Numbered from the stretch's first letter, positions 24,423 to 33,606 are shown. The stretch is DNA of 64,000 nucleotides from Novosphingobium malaysiense (GCF_000802225.1 NZ_JTDI01000006.1:1-64000), one strand, 5' to 3'. The notes: generated by a model from the letters alone, not told the origin. Numbers and translations are program-made.

Positions 24423-25373
24423 ATGAGTGGAAGTATGAAGGCCTGGGTGGCAGACGGCGGTGGAACAGTCGCGCTCAGGGAGGTGCCTCGACCGCAGGCG
24501 GAAAGCGGCCAGGCGCTGGTCCGCTGCCATGCTACCACGATTGCACGGGGGGAAATCCGGTATCTCGGCCAGTTTACCGAAGGCCGTGTCCTGGGGCTTG
24601 ATCTGGCCGGCGTTGTTGAGGTGCCCGCCGCAGACGGGAGCGGCCCCCCGGCAGGAACCCGAGTGATTGCCCAGACCGGCTACTGGGGCGGCGGCTGGGG
24701 CGAATATGCGGCTCTGCCGACGTCTGCATTGGGTGCCGTGCCCGATACGCTTTCGTGGAAGGATGCCGGCGCTCTCCCCAACTCCGGTCTTACGGCGCTT
24801 CTTGCGGTGCAGCGCGGCGGTTCGCTGCTGGGAAAATCCGTGCTGGTGACCGGGGCGACAGGAAATGTGGGCAGTATTGCCGCGCAGCTGGCAAAGCTGT
24901 CCGGCGGCGTCGTTACCGGGACTGTCCGTGGACCCGAGCGGATTGCGGCGCTCGACCATCTCGGACTTGCGCGTGTCGTGGTCGGCACCGAAGCCGAAGG
25001 CCCATTTGATTTCATCGTCGAGACCATCGGCGGCGGAGTGCTGGGCCATGCCATGACGATCGTATCGGGCGATGGCACTGTCGTAACCATCGGTGGCGGC
25101 GAGGGTTTTGATGCGCCGGATGAACCCGCAATCATCCCGCACGGCTGGTTCTTCAGCAAGCCGAATGCGCAGCTCGTTGCGGAGAATGTGGGAGTCCGCG
25201 TGATGCAGGGCGTCGGTGTGGCGCAAAACCTTTCCGTGCTGGGACAACTCGTTGCCGATGGTGCCGTTTCCCTCGACGTGGCTGGCGAAGAGCCCTGGGA
25301 AGCGATTCCGGATGCTATCGCCAGGCTGAAGGCGGGTGGTCCGCGTGAAACCGTGACGTTCCGCATCGCCTGA
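24423..25373 (+). CDS. MDR-family NAD(P)H-dependent oxidoreductase (quinone reductase-like)
   Basis: A 316-residue medium-chain dehydrogenase/reductase without the structural-zinc cysteines. The GroES-like half runs to about residue 120, followed by a Rossmann domain with VTGATGNVGSIAAQLAK. The N-terminal segment RGEIRYLGQF...LGLDLAGVV is typical of zinc-independent enoyl or quinone reductases. The start is supported by GGAG eight bases upstream. It is divergent from the LuxR-type regulator and sits 13 bases before a TIM-barrel gene, so the two form an operon. It may reduce a conjugated double bond in the pathway; the substrate is unknown. Confidence 0.78.
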   Translation: MSGSMKAWVADGGGTVALREVPRPQAESGQALVRCHATTIARGEIRYLGQFTEGRVLGLDLAGVVEVPAADGSGPPAGTRVIAQTGYWGGGWGEYAALPTSALGAVPDTLSWKDAGALPNSGLTALLAVQRGGSLLGKSVLVTGATGNVGSIAAQLAKLSGGVVTGTVRGPERIAALDHLGLARVVVGTEAEGPFDFIVETIGGGVLGHAMTIVSGDGTVVTIGGGEGFDAPDEPAIIPHGWFFSKPNAQLVAENVGVRVMQGVGVAQNLSVLGQLVADGAVSLDVAGEEPWEAIPDAIARLKAGGPRETVTFRIA

Positions 25374-25386
25374 GCGGGGCGAGCAC

Positions 25387-26217
25387 ATGTCGCCGCGCCC
25401 GAGGCTCTCGCTCGACCATCTGACCGTACTCGACGCGTCGCCCCTCGAGGCGATCGACCTGGCGGTGGGCGAGGGGATCGGGCACGTCAGCGTCATCCCC
25501 GCTCTGCCCGGACTTCCCGCGTTGCGCGTTCCCGATATTCTCGATGATCGCGACCTGCACCGCTGCATCGCGAAGGCTTGCAGGGACGCGGGCGTGACGG
25601 TGCATACGCTCGAAGGTTTCGTGCTGACGCCCGAGACCGGGCTTTCGGAGTTCGATCGGCTTTTCGCGATGGCGGAAGCCATAGACGCGCGCAGCGGGGT
25701 CGTGGTTGTTTCGGATCCCGAACGGACACGCGCCGCCGATCTGCTGGGGGCGCTTTGTATCAGGGCCGCGCGGCAAGGCATGCGCCTCAACATCGAGTAC
25801 GTGCCGGTGACGTGCGCGCCTACGATGGACGACGCGCTGGCCTTGATCGATGGGGCCGGTGCGCCTGAAAACGCCGGTCTCGTGATCGATATTCTCCACC
25901 ATGTCAGGTCGGGCGGCACCATGGCCGATATCCGGCAAATCGATCCGGCACGGATCGGCGCCGCGCAAATTTGCGACGGTGCCCTGGCGTTCGACGAGCA
26001 GCTCTATCTTGAAACCGAGATGCTGTTCGAACGCCTTTTACCGGGCGAGGGCGAATTTCCCTTGCGCGAGTTTCTCGCAAGCCTGCCGGGCGACGTCGTT
26101 GTCGGCATCGAAGCCCCGATGGCCTCGCGCAAGGTAGCCGGCGTCTCCGCGCGCGAGCGCGCGGCCATGGCCGTAGCGGCTGCGCGGGATGTCGCCGGCG
26201 CGATCGGACCGGCTTAG
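25387..26217 (+). CDS. Sugar-phosphate isomerase/epimerase-like TIM-barrel protein
   Basis: A 276-residue protein of the xylose isomerase-like TIM barrel superfamily. Recognisable barrel elements are LSLDHLTVLDASPLEAIDLA at the start, HTLEGFVL, LNIEYVPVTCAPTMDDALAL, GLVIDILHHVRSGG, IGAAQICDGAL and VVGIEAPMA. Acidic metal-ligand candidates sit in IEYVP, IDILHH and GIEAP. Family members isomerise or epimerise sugars and keto acids, and some act as dehydratases in aromatic catabolism. Operon with the MDR gene just upstream. Confidence 0.7.
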   Translation: MSPRPRLSLDHLTVLDASPLEAIDLAVGEGIGHVSVIPALPGLPALRVPDILDDRDLHRCIAKACRDAGVTVHTLEGFVLTPETGLSEFDRLFAMAEAIDARSGVVVVSDPERTRAADLLGALCIRAARQGMRLNIEYVPVTCAPTMDDALALIDGAGAPENAGLVIDILHHVRSGGTMADIRQIDPARIGAAQICDGALAFDEQLYLETEMLFERLLPGEGEFPLREFLASLPGDVVVGIEAPMASRKVAGVSARERAAMAVAAARDVAGAIGPA

Positions 26218-26257
26218 CGCCCGGCCGAAAGCGAGGCAGGCGGAACACCGGATGCAT

Positions 26258-26275
26258 ATCATCCGGCCAGACGAT
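26258..26275. promoter_or_regulatory. Cluster dyad box, upstream of the NTF2-like/AcuI-like/crotonase/P450 genes
   Basis: ATCATC-CGGCCA-GACGAT in the 153-bp gap after the TIM-barrel gene. CTAGGA (26296-26301) lies 20 nt past the dyad. The first gene downstream starts at 26371. Confidence 0.65.
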
Positions 26276-26370
26276 GCCGCGTCGCATCCGGGCCACTAGG
26301 ACCCGATTGTTGGACTGAGGCCGGCAGGCCGGTCGAACGCAAAAACAATCAAGACGAAGTCTTTGGCAGG

Positions 26371-26802
26371 ATGCAAATGATTGAAAGCACCACCACCGCC
26401 GCAGCCCGGCATAACGAGGCGCTGGTCCGGGATTATCTGGGATGGACCGAGCGTGGCGATCTCGATGCCACGCTGCGCAGGGTCTGGGCCGAAAAGATCG
26501 CCTACCACGGTCGTGAACTCGGTGAGATCACGACGCGCGACGGCTTGTACAATATGCTTTCCGGCTTCGCGGAAGCCATGACCGGCATCGTTTGCGACCT
26601 CAAGACCGTCCTCGCCAATGACGAATATGTACTCGCGATCATGGATGTGACCGGGAGCCAGGGTGGGGATGACGGCGCCGCTCAACCCGTGACGTTCAGC
26701 GGGATCGATATGTGGCGCGTCAGGGATGGCAAGCTGGTCGAACAGTGGGTCATCGAAGGCATCGCCGATCACCTCAACCCCGACCGGGCGCGCGTGGAAT
26801 AG
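26371..26802 (+). CDS. SnoaL/NTF2-like small protein
   Basis: A 143-residue single-domain protein of the NTF2-like fold (NEALVRDYLGWTERGDLDATL at the start; FSGIDMWRVRDGKLVEQWVIE near the end). The fold includes ketosteroid isomerase, polyketide cyclases and scytalone dehydratase. The catalytic residue is not assignable by eye. It is the first gene after a dyad box and heads a plus-strand run that continues with an AcuI-like reductase, a crotonase and a P450. A non-oxidative isomerisation or dehydration is plausible. Two other NTF2-like genes occur at 41588 and 51147. Confidence 0.72.
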   Translation: MQMIESTTTAAARHNEALVRDYLGWTERGDLDATLRRVWAEKIAYHGRELGEITTRDGLYNMLSGFAEAMTGIVCDLKTVLANDEYVLAIMDVTGSQGGDDGAAQPVTFSGIDMWRVRDGKLVEQWVIEGIADHLNPDRARVE

Positions 26803-26883
26803 GTCCGCGCTTGGCTGTCGGGACGGCCTTCTCGCGTTCGCCGATCGCTCCGGATCAAGCAGGACACAAGGTTTCGCAAGGGA

Positions 26884-27879
26884 ATGATGGAAAAATTCAA
26901 CGCTCTGGTAATTGCGGACGTCGATGGCAAGCCGCAGGCTTCGTTCAAGGAATTGGGCCTTGGCGATCTTCCCGATCTTGATGTGCTGGTTGAGGTGGCT
27001 TGCTCGACGCTGAACTACAAGGACGGGCTGGCGGTCAGTGGCAAGCAGAAGATCGCGCGCAAGCCGCCCCTTATCGGGGGAATCGACCTTGCCGGGAAAG
27101 TAGTGGAATCGGCAAGCCCGGACTGGGCCGTCGGGGATCGTGTGGTGGTGAACGGCTGGGGGCTCTCCGAAGTCCACAATGGCGGCTATTCGCGATACCA
27201 GCGCGTCAAGCCCGAGTGGATCGTGCGCTTGCCCGACGCGATCAGTTTCGAGCAGGCCATGGCTATCGGTACGGCCGGGTACACCGCCGCTCTATGCGTG
27301 AATGCGCTTGAGCGGTGGGGCGCCATAACCCCTGGTAGCGGCGATGTGCTGGTCACCGGCGCTGCAGGCGGCGTGGGATCGGTCGCCATAGCTCTGCTGG
27401 CATCGGCGGGTTACCGGGTTACGGCCTCCACGGGGCGTCAGTCGGAAGCGGAATACTTGCGCGGGCTGGGCGCGTCCGAGATCATCGACCGCGCAACGCT
27501 GTCCGAAAAGGGACCGCCGCTTCAGAAGGAGCGTTGGGCCGGCGCCGTCGACTCCGTCGGGTCGGTCACACTTGCCAATGTCCTCAGCCAGACCGTCTAC
27601 GGTGGTGCCGTCGCTGCGTGCGGCCTTGCCGGCGGAGCAGACCTTCCGGCCACTGTGCTTCCGCATATCCTGCGCGGCGTCGCGCTGCTCGGCGTGGATT
27701 CCGTCATGGCGCCGCATGCGCTGCGGGCTGCGGCCTGGAGCCGGCTCGAGAAGGACCTCGACTTCGACAAGCTGAGTGCGATGACCACCGTCGAGCCCAT
27801 GAGCCGCCTGCCTGAACTCGCCGTTGATATTCTGGCCGGCAAGATCCGGGGGCGCGTCGTCATCGACGTGACGCGCTGA
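26884..27879 (+). CDS. AcuI/YhdH-family acrylyl-CoA reductase-like MDR
   Basis: A 331-residue zinc-independent MDR of the YhdH/AcuI group, which reduces 2-enoyl-CoA (acrylyl-CoA) with NADPH. Diagnostic parts are STLNYKDGLAVSGKQKI, PLIGGIDLAGKVV, VVNGWGLSEVHNGGYSRYQR, the nucleotide motif VTGAAGGVGSVAIALL and the C-terminal GKIRGRVVIDV. The stop TGA directly abuts an ATG, and the next gene is a crotonase; an enoyl-CoA reductase and an enoyl-CoA hydratase side by side suggest CoA-ester chemistry. Two ATGs lie in tandem at the start (26884, 26887), and GGGA is close by. Confidence 0.85.
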   Translation: MMEKFNALVIADVDGKPQASFKELGLGDLPDLDVLVEVACSTLNYKDGLAVSGKQKIARKPPLIGGIDLAGKVVESASPDWAVGDRVVVNGWGLSEVHNGGYSRYQRVKPEWIVRLPDAISFEQAMAIGTAGYTAALCVNALERWGAITPGSGDVLVTGAAGGVGSVAIALLASAGYRVTASTGRQSEAEYLRGLGASEIIDRATLSEKGPPLQKERWAGAVDSVGSVTLANVLSQTVYGGAVAACGLAGGADLPATVLPHILRGVALLGVDSVMAPHALRAAAWSRLEKDLDFDKLSAMTTVEPMSRLPELAVDILAGKIRGRVVIDVTR

Positions 27880-27894
27880 ATGGAGGACCGCGCC

Positions 27895-28767
27895 ATGGAC
27901 GCCCATGAACCAGGCAACGACGAAGCCGTCGGGCAGGTGCTCTACCGCAAGAAGGACGGTGTCTGCACGATCACCCTCAACTGTCCGGAACGTTTGAACG
28001 CGATCGATCACGGCCCCGGCAGCCTGCACCGCGACATGACCGATGCCGTTGCCCGGGCCAACCGCGAGGATGACGTGGGCTGCATCGTGGTGACCGCGGA
28101 GGGCCGGGCCTTTTCCTCGGGCGGGTTCGTGCGCGGCGAGATGCCCGATGACCCGATGCAGTGGTACGAATTCCTCCGCGTGCAGGACGAGGACAACGAA
28201 CGCCTGCGCGAAATGGACAAGCCCGTGATCGGGGCGATCAATGGTCTTTGCTACGGCGCCGGGCTGATCATGGTCTGCAACTTCGACTTCCTGATTGCAG
28301 TCGACACCGCCGAATTCGGCTTCATCGAAATGCGGTACGGAGATCCGGCGGCAGAGGCGCTTGCCTATCTGGTCGGACCGCAGTGGGCCAAGTTCCTGGC
28401 GATCACCGGCGAACTGATCACGGCGCAGAAGGCCAAGGAGATCGGGCTGGTACTTGAAGTCTTCCCGGAGGCGACCTTCCGGGACAAGGTGCAGGACCTG
28501 GGCCGCCGTATCGCCAGCATCCCCACCAATGCGGTGGTCATGCAGCGCCGGCTGGTCAACTGCGCCATGGAGAACATGGGCTGGCGCAACCAGAAGAACA
28601 CCGCGAATGCGCTGAACGCGTTGCTGGCCACCCAGGCAAAGGAACACAAGGCGCCCGACGGACGCCGCTATCTCGACATTCGCAACGATAGCTGGGCGGA
28701 ATTCAAGAAAGTGCGCGACGCGCCCTTTCGGCCGCCCTGGCTCGAACGTCCCGAAACCGACGGCTGA
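27895..28767 (+). CDS. Enoyl-CoA hydratase/isomerase (crotonase) family protein
   Basis: A 290-residue crotonase. It has the first oxyanion segment (GRAFSSGGFVRGEM), the second (INGLCYGAGLIMVCNFDFLIA) and FGFIEMRYGDPAAEALAYLVG in the region of the catalytic glutamates. I chose ATG at 27895 because GGAGG is eight bases upstream; an ATG at 27880 lies before that signal. It may hydrate an enoyl-CoA, or perform a retro-Claisen ring opening, as some crotonases in polycyclic catabolism do. Operon with the upstream AcuI-like gene and the downstream P450. Confidence 0.85.
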   Translation: MDAHEPGNDEAVGQVLYRKKDGVCTITLNCPERLNAIDHGPGSLHRDMTDAVARANREDDVGCIVVTAEGRAFSSGGFVRGEMPDDPMQWYEFLRVQDEDNERLREMDKPVIGAINGLCYGAGLIMVCNFDFLIAVDTAEFGFIEMRYGDPAAEALAYLVGPQWAKFLAITGELITAQKAKEIGLVLEVFPEATFRDKVQDLGRRIASIPTNAVVMQRRLVNCAMENMGWRNQKNTANALNALLATQAKEHKAPDGRRYLDIRNDSWAEFKKVRDAPFRPPWLERPETDG

Positions 28768-28827
28768 CTTATGCACCCGGCGGAGGCCTGTGGCCCCGCG
28801 TTCCGGGCTGGAGAGGAGTAAAGCACA

Positions 28828-30081
28828 GTGAACGATCTGGCAGAGCATCAGATTTCGGTATCCGATCCCGAGATCGTCAAGTGTCCCTACGAGGCCTACG
28901 AAAAGCTTCGTGAAGAGGCGCCGGTCTATCTTGATCCGGTTACGCAATTCTATGTCCTCACCCGCTACGAGGATGTTCGCAAGGCGTTTTCGCAGCCGAA
29001 CCTCTATCTCAACGATGACTGGGTCCAGTCGATCCAGGACGAGGTGCAGATCGCGCGCAGGAAGCATGCGCATGAACGCTTCACCAAGGAAGGGTGGGTG
29101 CCGGGGCTCAGCATCGGTATGTTGCGCCCTGAGCGGCACGCGCCGGTGCGGGCGATCTTCAACAACGCCTTCCGGCCCGCGAAGATCAAGGAATACGAAC
29201 CGTTCATCCGCGAAACCGCCTATCGGTTTGCGCGGCAGTTCGCCGAGAAGGGCTCGGGAGACCTGATCGCCGAATTCGCGATGCCTTATCCGCTGACCGT
29301 CATCGCGCGGCTCGTGGGTATTCCCGAAGACGACATGGACCGCGTCAAGGAGTGGACGGCGGCGTGGATCGAGCGCTTCGGAATGATGCTCGACGACCAG
29401 GCGGACGATCGCGCGGTCGGTAAGGAAATCGAGTTCCAGCACTATACCAAGAAGATCATCGATCGTCTTCGCGCGGAGCCGGATGGTTCGATCCTCAGCG
29501 AAATCATCAACATGCCGACGCCGGACGGCCGTTATCTCGATGACCAGGAACTGTTCACGCACATCCAGGCCGACCTGCTCGTCGCGGGTAGCGAAACCAC
29601 CACGAACACGATGTCCGCAGGCGTGATGCTGCTGTGCCGCAATCCCGAGATCAACGCCATGGTGCGGTCGGATCCCGACAAGTACCTGCGGGTCTTCATC
29701 GAGGAAGTGCTGCGTCTGGAAAGTCCCGTGCAGGGCCTGTTCCGGGTGGCGGCCGAGGACATCGAACTGCATGGCGTGACGATCCCCAAAGGCGCGCTGA
29801 TCCAGCTTCGCTATGGTTCCGCCAATCGCGATCCGGAGAAGTTCGGCTGCCCTGCCGAATTCGACATGACCCGCAAGGCCAATGCACATGTCGCGTTCGG
29901 CGGCGGTCCGCACAGCTGCGCCGGCGCTCCCTTCGCCCGCGCCGAACTCTACTGGGCCTTCAAGGCGCTGTTCGACACCATCGACAACGTGGAACTGCTT
30001 CCGGACAACGACTTCGAATATCTTCAGAGCGTCGTCCATCGCAGCCTGAAGAGCCTTAATATCCGCTTCACCAAGAAGTGA
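28828..30081 (+). CDS. Cytochrome P450 (second of three)
   Basis: A 417-residue bacterial P450. It has the I-helix motif LVAGSETTTNTM, ExxR in IEEVLRLESP, and the haem loop HVAFGGGPHSCAGAPFARAE with the ligand near Cys364. GTG start at 28828 with GAGAGGAG upstream. It has diverged from the other two P450s (different haem-loop sequence), so a different position on the substrate is likely. It is followed 26 bases later by a VOC-domain gene and preceded by a crotonase in the same direction. Confidence 0.92.
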   Translation: MNDLAEHQISVSDPEIVKCPYEAYEKLREEAPVYLDPVTQFYVLTRYEDVRKAFSQPNLYLNDDWVQSIQDEVQIARRKHAHERFTKEGWVPGLSIGMLRPERHAPVRAIFNNAFRPAKIKEYEPFIRETAYRFARQFAEKGSGDLIAEFAMPYPLTVIARLVGIPEDDMDRVKEWTAAWIERFGMMLDDQADDRAVGKEIEFQHYTKKIIDRLRAEPDGSILSEIINMPTPDGRYLDDQELFTHIQADLLVAGSETTTNTMSAGVMLLCRNPEINAMVRSDPDKYLRVFIEEVLRLESPVQGLFRVAAEDIELHGVTIPKGALIQLRYGSANRDPEKFGCPAEFDMTRKANAHVAFGGGPHSCAGAPFARAELYWAFKALFDTIDNVELLPDNDFEYLQSVVHRSLKSLNIRFTKK

Positions 30082-30107
30082 GCGGCCTGCCTCTGGAGAG
30101 GAATATC

Positions 30108-30626
30108 ATGAACGCCAGCCCGAACTATCAGTCTATGTACCCTGGGTTCCAGCAGGTAGCCTACGTCACGAACGACGTGGACGCTGCCGTCGACAGCCTT
30201 CGCAAAGCCTATGCGGTCGAGAAATGGTTCCGGGTCGATGACTTCTCGTTTGCAATGGCATCGGGCAAGGATGTTCATATCCAGGTTGCGATCGCGAACC
30301 TTGGCGGGACCCAGTTCGAGATCATCAAGCCGGTCGGCGGGGACGACGCGATGTACCGCGATGCACTTGACGACAAGCCAGGCTTCCAGCTCGTCTTCCA
30401 CCACTTGTGCAAGGTCTTCGACGAGGAAGCGCAACTGCGTGAACATCGCGATTACCTGAAGGGGCTGGGCGTACCGATGCCCATGGACAACTGCGACAGT
30501 CCGTCGAACGGCATCGCTTTCGCCCTGTATTGCGATTTCCGCGATACCCTCGGGCACTATCTCGAATATGCCTGGTTCACCGATGCGGGCAGGGAATGGG
30601 CCAAGCAGATTCCGCAAAATGGCTGA
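30108..30626 (+). CDS. VOC (glyoxalase/bleomycin-resistance fold) protein
   Basis: A 172-residue vicinal-oxygen-chelate protein. The N-terminal half reads GFQQVAYVTNDVDAAVDSLR; the later half has FQLVFHHLCKVFD and ends with LGHYLEYAWF, supplying His and Glu metal-ligand candidates. Too short for a two-domain extradiol dioxygenase, so an epimerase, isomerase or lyase is likelier. I chose ATG at 30108, with GAGAGGA upstream. Its stop overlaps the next gene's start by eight bases. Confidence 0.7.
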   Translation: MNASPNYQSMYPGFQQVAYVTNDVDAAVDSLRKAYAVEKWFRVDDFSFAMASGKDVHIQVAIANLGGTQFEIIKPVGGDDAMYRDALDDKPGFQLVFHHLCKVFDEEAQLREHRDYLKGLGVPMPMDNCDSPSNGIAFALYCDFRDTLGHYLEYAWFTDAGREWAKQIPQNG

Positions 30627-32124
30627 TGTGCGAACCGGCCCCGAAGGCAGCGACGCGATCCTGATCGATGCCTCCACGATCCCGGGATGGGATAGAACCG
30701 CGGACGTGATTGTCGCAGGTTTCGGCATGGCCGGCGCCTGCGCCGCGATCGAGGCGAGCGAGAGCGGTGCAAGCGTTCTGATCGTCGAGGCGGCGGCTGG
30801 AAGCGGGGGCACGAGCGCGATCGCGACGGGGCATTTCTACCTCGGTGGTGGCACGCCGGTTCAAAAGGCCTGCGGCTTCGAGGATTCCCCGGAGGACATG
30901 GCCGCCTATCTCATGGCGGCGAGCGTGGACCCCGAACCGGAGCGTATCGCTCTTTACGCGAAGTCGAGCGTCGATCATTTCGCGTGGCTGGAGCGTCAGG
31001 GCATACCGTTCGAACGCAGCTACTTCCCCTCAAAGGCCGTGGCGCAACCGGGAACGGAGTGCCTGATCTGGACCGGTAACGAGAAGGTCGCCCCGTTCCG
31101 CGATGTTGCCCATCCAGCGCCACGCGGTCACAAGGTGGCGGTTTCCGATCCGGAGACGGGCGGCGGTCGGGCGATGCAGGTCCTGACCCGGCGAACCGAG
31201 GATCTTGGCGTCGAGGCGCTCTACGGTCATCGCGTGACGGCCCTCGTTCTCGAGGACGGCCGCGTCGTCGGGGTGCGGTGCCTGGCTGCCGGGCAAGTCA
31301 CCTATCTGAGAGCCATGGGCGGTGTCGTCTTGACCACCGGGGGCTTCGGCCAGAACGAGAGGCTGCTGTCGAAGCATTTGCCCGATCTGATGAGCGAACA
31401 TGTGGTCCGCATCGCCGATGCCAACGACCTCGGGCAGGGCATCGAACTGGGCATCGCGGCCGGCGCGGCGACGCGGCACATGGATGGCGCCTTCATCTCC
31501 ACCTACTGGTATCCGCCTGAAAAGCTCATCAACGGCATCATCGTGAACAGCAAGGGCGAGCGATTCGTGCCCGAAGACAGCTATCATGCGCGCACAGCCG
31601 GACAGATCCTGGCCCAGCCGGACCGGCGAGCCTGGCTGATAGTCGATTCCGAAAGTTTCGACTGGCCGCTCTACGGCAAGTCGCTCGGGATCGATCTTGT
31701 CGACGGCTGGGAAGACGTCGCCTCGATGGAGCGCGATCTGGGCATGCCGGAAGGGGCCCTGCAAAAGACCATTGCCGACTACAGCGCGGCCGCGGCCGAA
31801 GGCAAGGACCCGCTTGGGAAGAATCCCGAATGGCTTCGGCCCTTCGATGACGGCCCCTATGCCGCATTCGACCTCTCGTTCGGTAGCGCGTCTTATCGCG
31901 CCTTCACGCTGGGCGGCCTCGTGGTGACCCTAGAAGGCGAGGTGCTGCGCGAAGACGGGACGACGATCGAAGGACTCTATGCTGCCGGCTCCTGTGCGAC
32001 CAATCTCGCGCAGGAAGGTCTCAGCTATGCGAGTGGCCTTTGCTTGGGCACGGCGTCGTTCTTCGGCAGGAAGACCGGAGCCAGTGTCGCCTGTCGCGCG
32101 GTAACCGCCCGTTCGGAAAACTGA
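30619..32124 (+). CDS. FAD-dependent dehydrogenase, KstD/fumarate-reductase superfamily (second)
   Basis: A 501-residue flavoprotein with the dinucleotide motif DVIVAGFGMAGACAAIEA and GSGGTSAIATGHFYLGGGTP, and a C-terminal flavin-binding pattern (LYAAGSCATNLAQEGLSYA, then GLCLGTASFFG). It is related to 3-ketosteroid dehydrogenases but lacks the YPGPG-type ending of the 20903 gene, and may act at another bond or as a reductase. The start ATG lies inside the end of the VOC gene (8-base overlap), so translation is coupled. A small VOC gene follows after 25 bases. Confidence 0.8.
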   Translation: MADVRTGPEGSDAILIDASTIPGWDRTADVIVAGFGMAGACAAIEASESGASVLIVEAAAGSGGTSAIATGHFYLGGGTPVQKACGFEDSPEDMAAYLMAASVDPEPERIALYAKSSVDHFAWLERQGIPFERSYFPSKAVAQPGTECLIWTGNEKVAPFRDVAHPAPRGHKVAVSDPETGGGRAMQVLTRRTEDLGVEALYGHRVTALVLEDGRVVGVRCLAAGQVTYLRAMGGVVLTTGGFGQNERLLSKHLPDLMSEHVVRIADANDLGQGIELGIAAGAATRHMDGAFISTYWYPPEKLINGIIVNSKGERFVPEDSYHARTAGQILAQPDRRAWLIVDSESFDWPLYGKSLGIDLVDGWEDVASMERDLGMPEGALQKTIADYSAAAAEGKDPLGKNPEWLRPFDDGPYAAFDLSFGSASYRAFTLGGLVVTLEGEVLREDGTTIEGLYAAGSCATNLAQEGLSYASGLCLGTASFFGRKTGASVACRAVTARSEN

Positions 32125-32149
32125 CAATTCTGCCGCAGGAGATTCGCTT

Positions 32150-32557
32150 GTGATCGTTCAGGGACTGGATCACGTGAATATCAGGACGCCCGATCTTGAG
32201 GCCACCCGGCGCTTCTTCACGCAAGTGCTGGAGATGCGGCACGGCCCTCCTCCGGGCATGGACGACGAGGGTATGGGTGTCTGGCTCTACGATGGCGAAG
32301 ACCGTGCGGTAGTGCATCTGGGCAGACCGGAAACGCCGTACCCCAGCGACGAGACGTTCCCCTTCGAAGGGAAGGCCGGTTCGGCGCGGCTGCATCATGT
32401 GGCGCTGCGCTGCCGCGATTTCCCCGGGGTGAGGGATCGGCTGCGCGATGCCGGATATCGCTATTCCGAAAACCGCGTTGAAGCGATCCGGCTTCGGCAG
32501 CTGTTCGTGGAAGAATGGAACGGCATCCTGCTTGAGCTCAATTTCTTCGAGGATTGA
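32150..32557 (+). CDS. Single-domain VOC (glyoxalase-like) protein
   Basis: A 135-residue VOC-fold protein with metal-ligand candidates in GLDHVNIRTPDL, ARLHHVALRCRDF and GILLELNF. GTG start with GGAG eight bases upstream. Proteins of this size include glyoxalase I-like lyases, methylmalonyl-CoA epimerases and fosfomycin-type enzymes; no specific reaction can be assigned. It is the last gene of the transcription unit before the dyad at 32618. Confidence 0.68.
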   Translation: MIVQGLDHVNIRTPDLEATRRFFTQVLEMRHGPPPGMDDEGMGVWLYDGEDRAVVHLGRPETPYPSDETFPFEGKAGSARLHHVALRCRDFPGVRDRLRDAGYRYSENRVEAIRLRQLFVEEWNGILLELNFFED

Positions 32558-32617
32558 GCGCTCCGGGATGGCTCGTACTGCCGGCCTTTACGCCCGGCGG
32601 CATCTCCCTGTGCGGCT

Positions 32618-32635
32618 TTCGTCCTCGCAGACGAT
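32618..32635. promoter_or_regulatory. Cluster dyad box, upstream of the second C-C hydrolase
   Basis: TTCGTC-CTCGCA-GACGAT. TTAATG (32655-32660) is a good -10 candidate 19 nt past the dyad. The hydrolase starts at 32705. Confidence 0.7.
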
Positions 32636-32704
32636 GAAAGCCTGTGCCCGGCCCTTAATGTGCGGCTGAAAGAAGTCGCTTGCGGCCGGTAAGGAGATCG
32701 AAGG

Positions 32705-33544
32705 ATGCAAAAGGACCGCCCTATTCCCGAGGGCAAGTACCACCGGACCGCGGATGGGTACGACATCCATTATCATGAACTGGGCTCTCCGGTAGACGGC
32801 AAGCCCTCTGTCCTGTTCCTTCATGGCAGTGGTCCGGGCGCATCGGGCTACAGCAATTTCAAGCACAACATGCAGCCTCTGGCTGATGCCGGCTTTCACG
32901 TGCTCGCTCCCGACTATCCCGGCTACGGTTATTCCTCGATGCCGACGGACGTGGACTACGATGCCGCCTTCTTCGTGCGCGCCATGCACGATCTCGTGCA
33001 GGCGACCGGGGCGAAATCGCTGGTTCCAGTGGGCAATTCGCTCGGCGGCGTCGTCGCGCTCGAATATGTCTTCACCCATCCCGAACTTATTGAAAAGCTC
33101 GTGCTGATGGCCCCGGGCGGCATGGATCATCCCATGAACTATGCGCCTTTCCAGGTCGGGCTTGCGGCCATGTTCGGCTGGGTGGCCAACCGGCCGACGG
33201 ACGAGGCCTCGTTTCGCCAGGTGCTGAGCCTGCTCGTTCACGATGCGGCGGACATTACCGACGACGCGGTTAGCGAGCGCTTCGGCATCGCTCTGAAGCA
33301 GCCTGGAGAGGTCTGGAGCCGGATGCGCACGGGCAGCTATGCGGAGCGTCTCGGCGAAATCGCGTGCCCCGTGCTGGCATTCTGGGGCGCGCGCGACAAG
33401 TTTATCCCTGTCTCGCAAGCCATCACGCTGGCGCAACGCGTGCAGAACCTGAAGCTCGTCATCTCCGGCAAGGCAGGCCACTGGTACATGGTCGAGGAGA
33501 AGGACGACTTCAACGCGGAGACGCTGGAGTTTCTGCAACGCTGA
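32705..33544 (+). CDS. Alpha/beta hydrolase, meta-cleavage product hydrolase-like (second)
   Basis: A 279-residue hydrolase resembling C-C bond hydrolases of the HsaD/BphD type. It shows HGSGPGASGYSNFKHNM at the oxyanion site, PDYPGYGYSSMP, the nucleophile elbow GNSLGG, the acid in WGARDKFIP and the histidine in GKAGHWYMVEE. GGAG sits upstream of the ATG. It is distinct from the hydrolase at 9993; it may serve the BphC/HsaC-like dioxygenase at 46395, which has no hydrolase next to it. Confidence 0.83.
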   Translation: MQKDRPIPEGKYHRTADGYDIHYHELGSPVDGKPSVLFLHGSGPGASGYSNFKHNMQPLADAGFHVLAPDYPGYGYSSMPTDVDYDAAFFVRAMHDLVQATGAKSLVPVGNSLGGVVALEYVFTHPELIEKLVLMAPGGMDHPMNYAPFQVGLAAMFGWVANRPTDEASFRQVLSLLVHDAADITDDAVSERFGIALKQPGEVWSRMRTGSYAERLGEIACPVLAFWGARDKFIPVSQAITLAQRVQNLKLVISGKAGHWYMVEEKDDFNAETLEFLQR

Positions 33545-33560
33545 CCGGCGCAGCGCCGGT
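33545..33560 (+). terminator. Short palindrome after the second hydrolase gene
   Basis: CCGGCGC-A-GCGCCGG directly follows the stop codon. It could fold into a small hairpin but lacks a T tract, so termination is uncertain. Confidence 0.3.
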
Positions 33561-33589
33561 GCCGCCTGGTCGGACGAACCCGAAGTCGC

Positions 33590-33606
33590 GTCCATTACCC
33601 ATGGAC
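33590..33606. promoter_or_regulatory. GTCCAT-N5-ATGGAC palindrome upstream of the acyl-CoA synthetase
   Basis: A perfect 6-bp inverted repeat with a 5-base spacer, about 90 bases before the synthetase start. The cluster dyad is absent from this gap, so this could be a different operator, or chance. Confidence 0.3.

Noticed and set aside
27292..30039. A 915-codon open frame on the minus strand
   Set aside because: It lies opposite the AcuI-like, crotonase and P450 genes, has no recognisable domain, and is the usual antisense mirror frame of GC-rich coding DNA.
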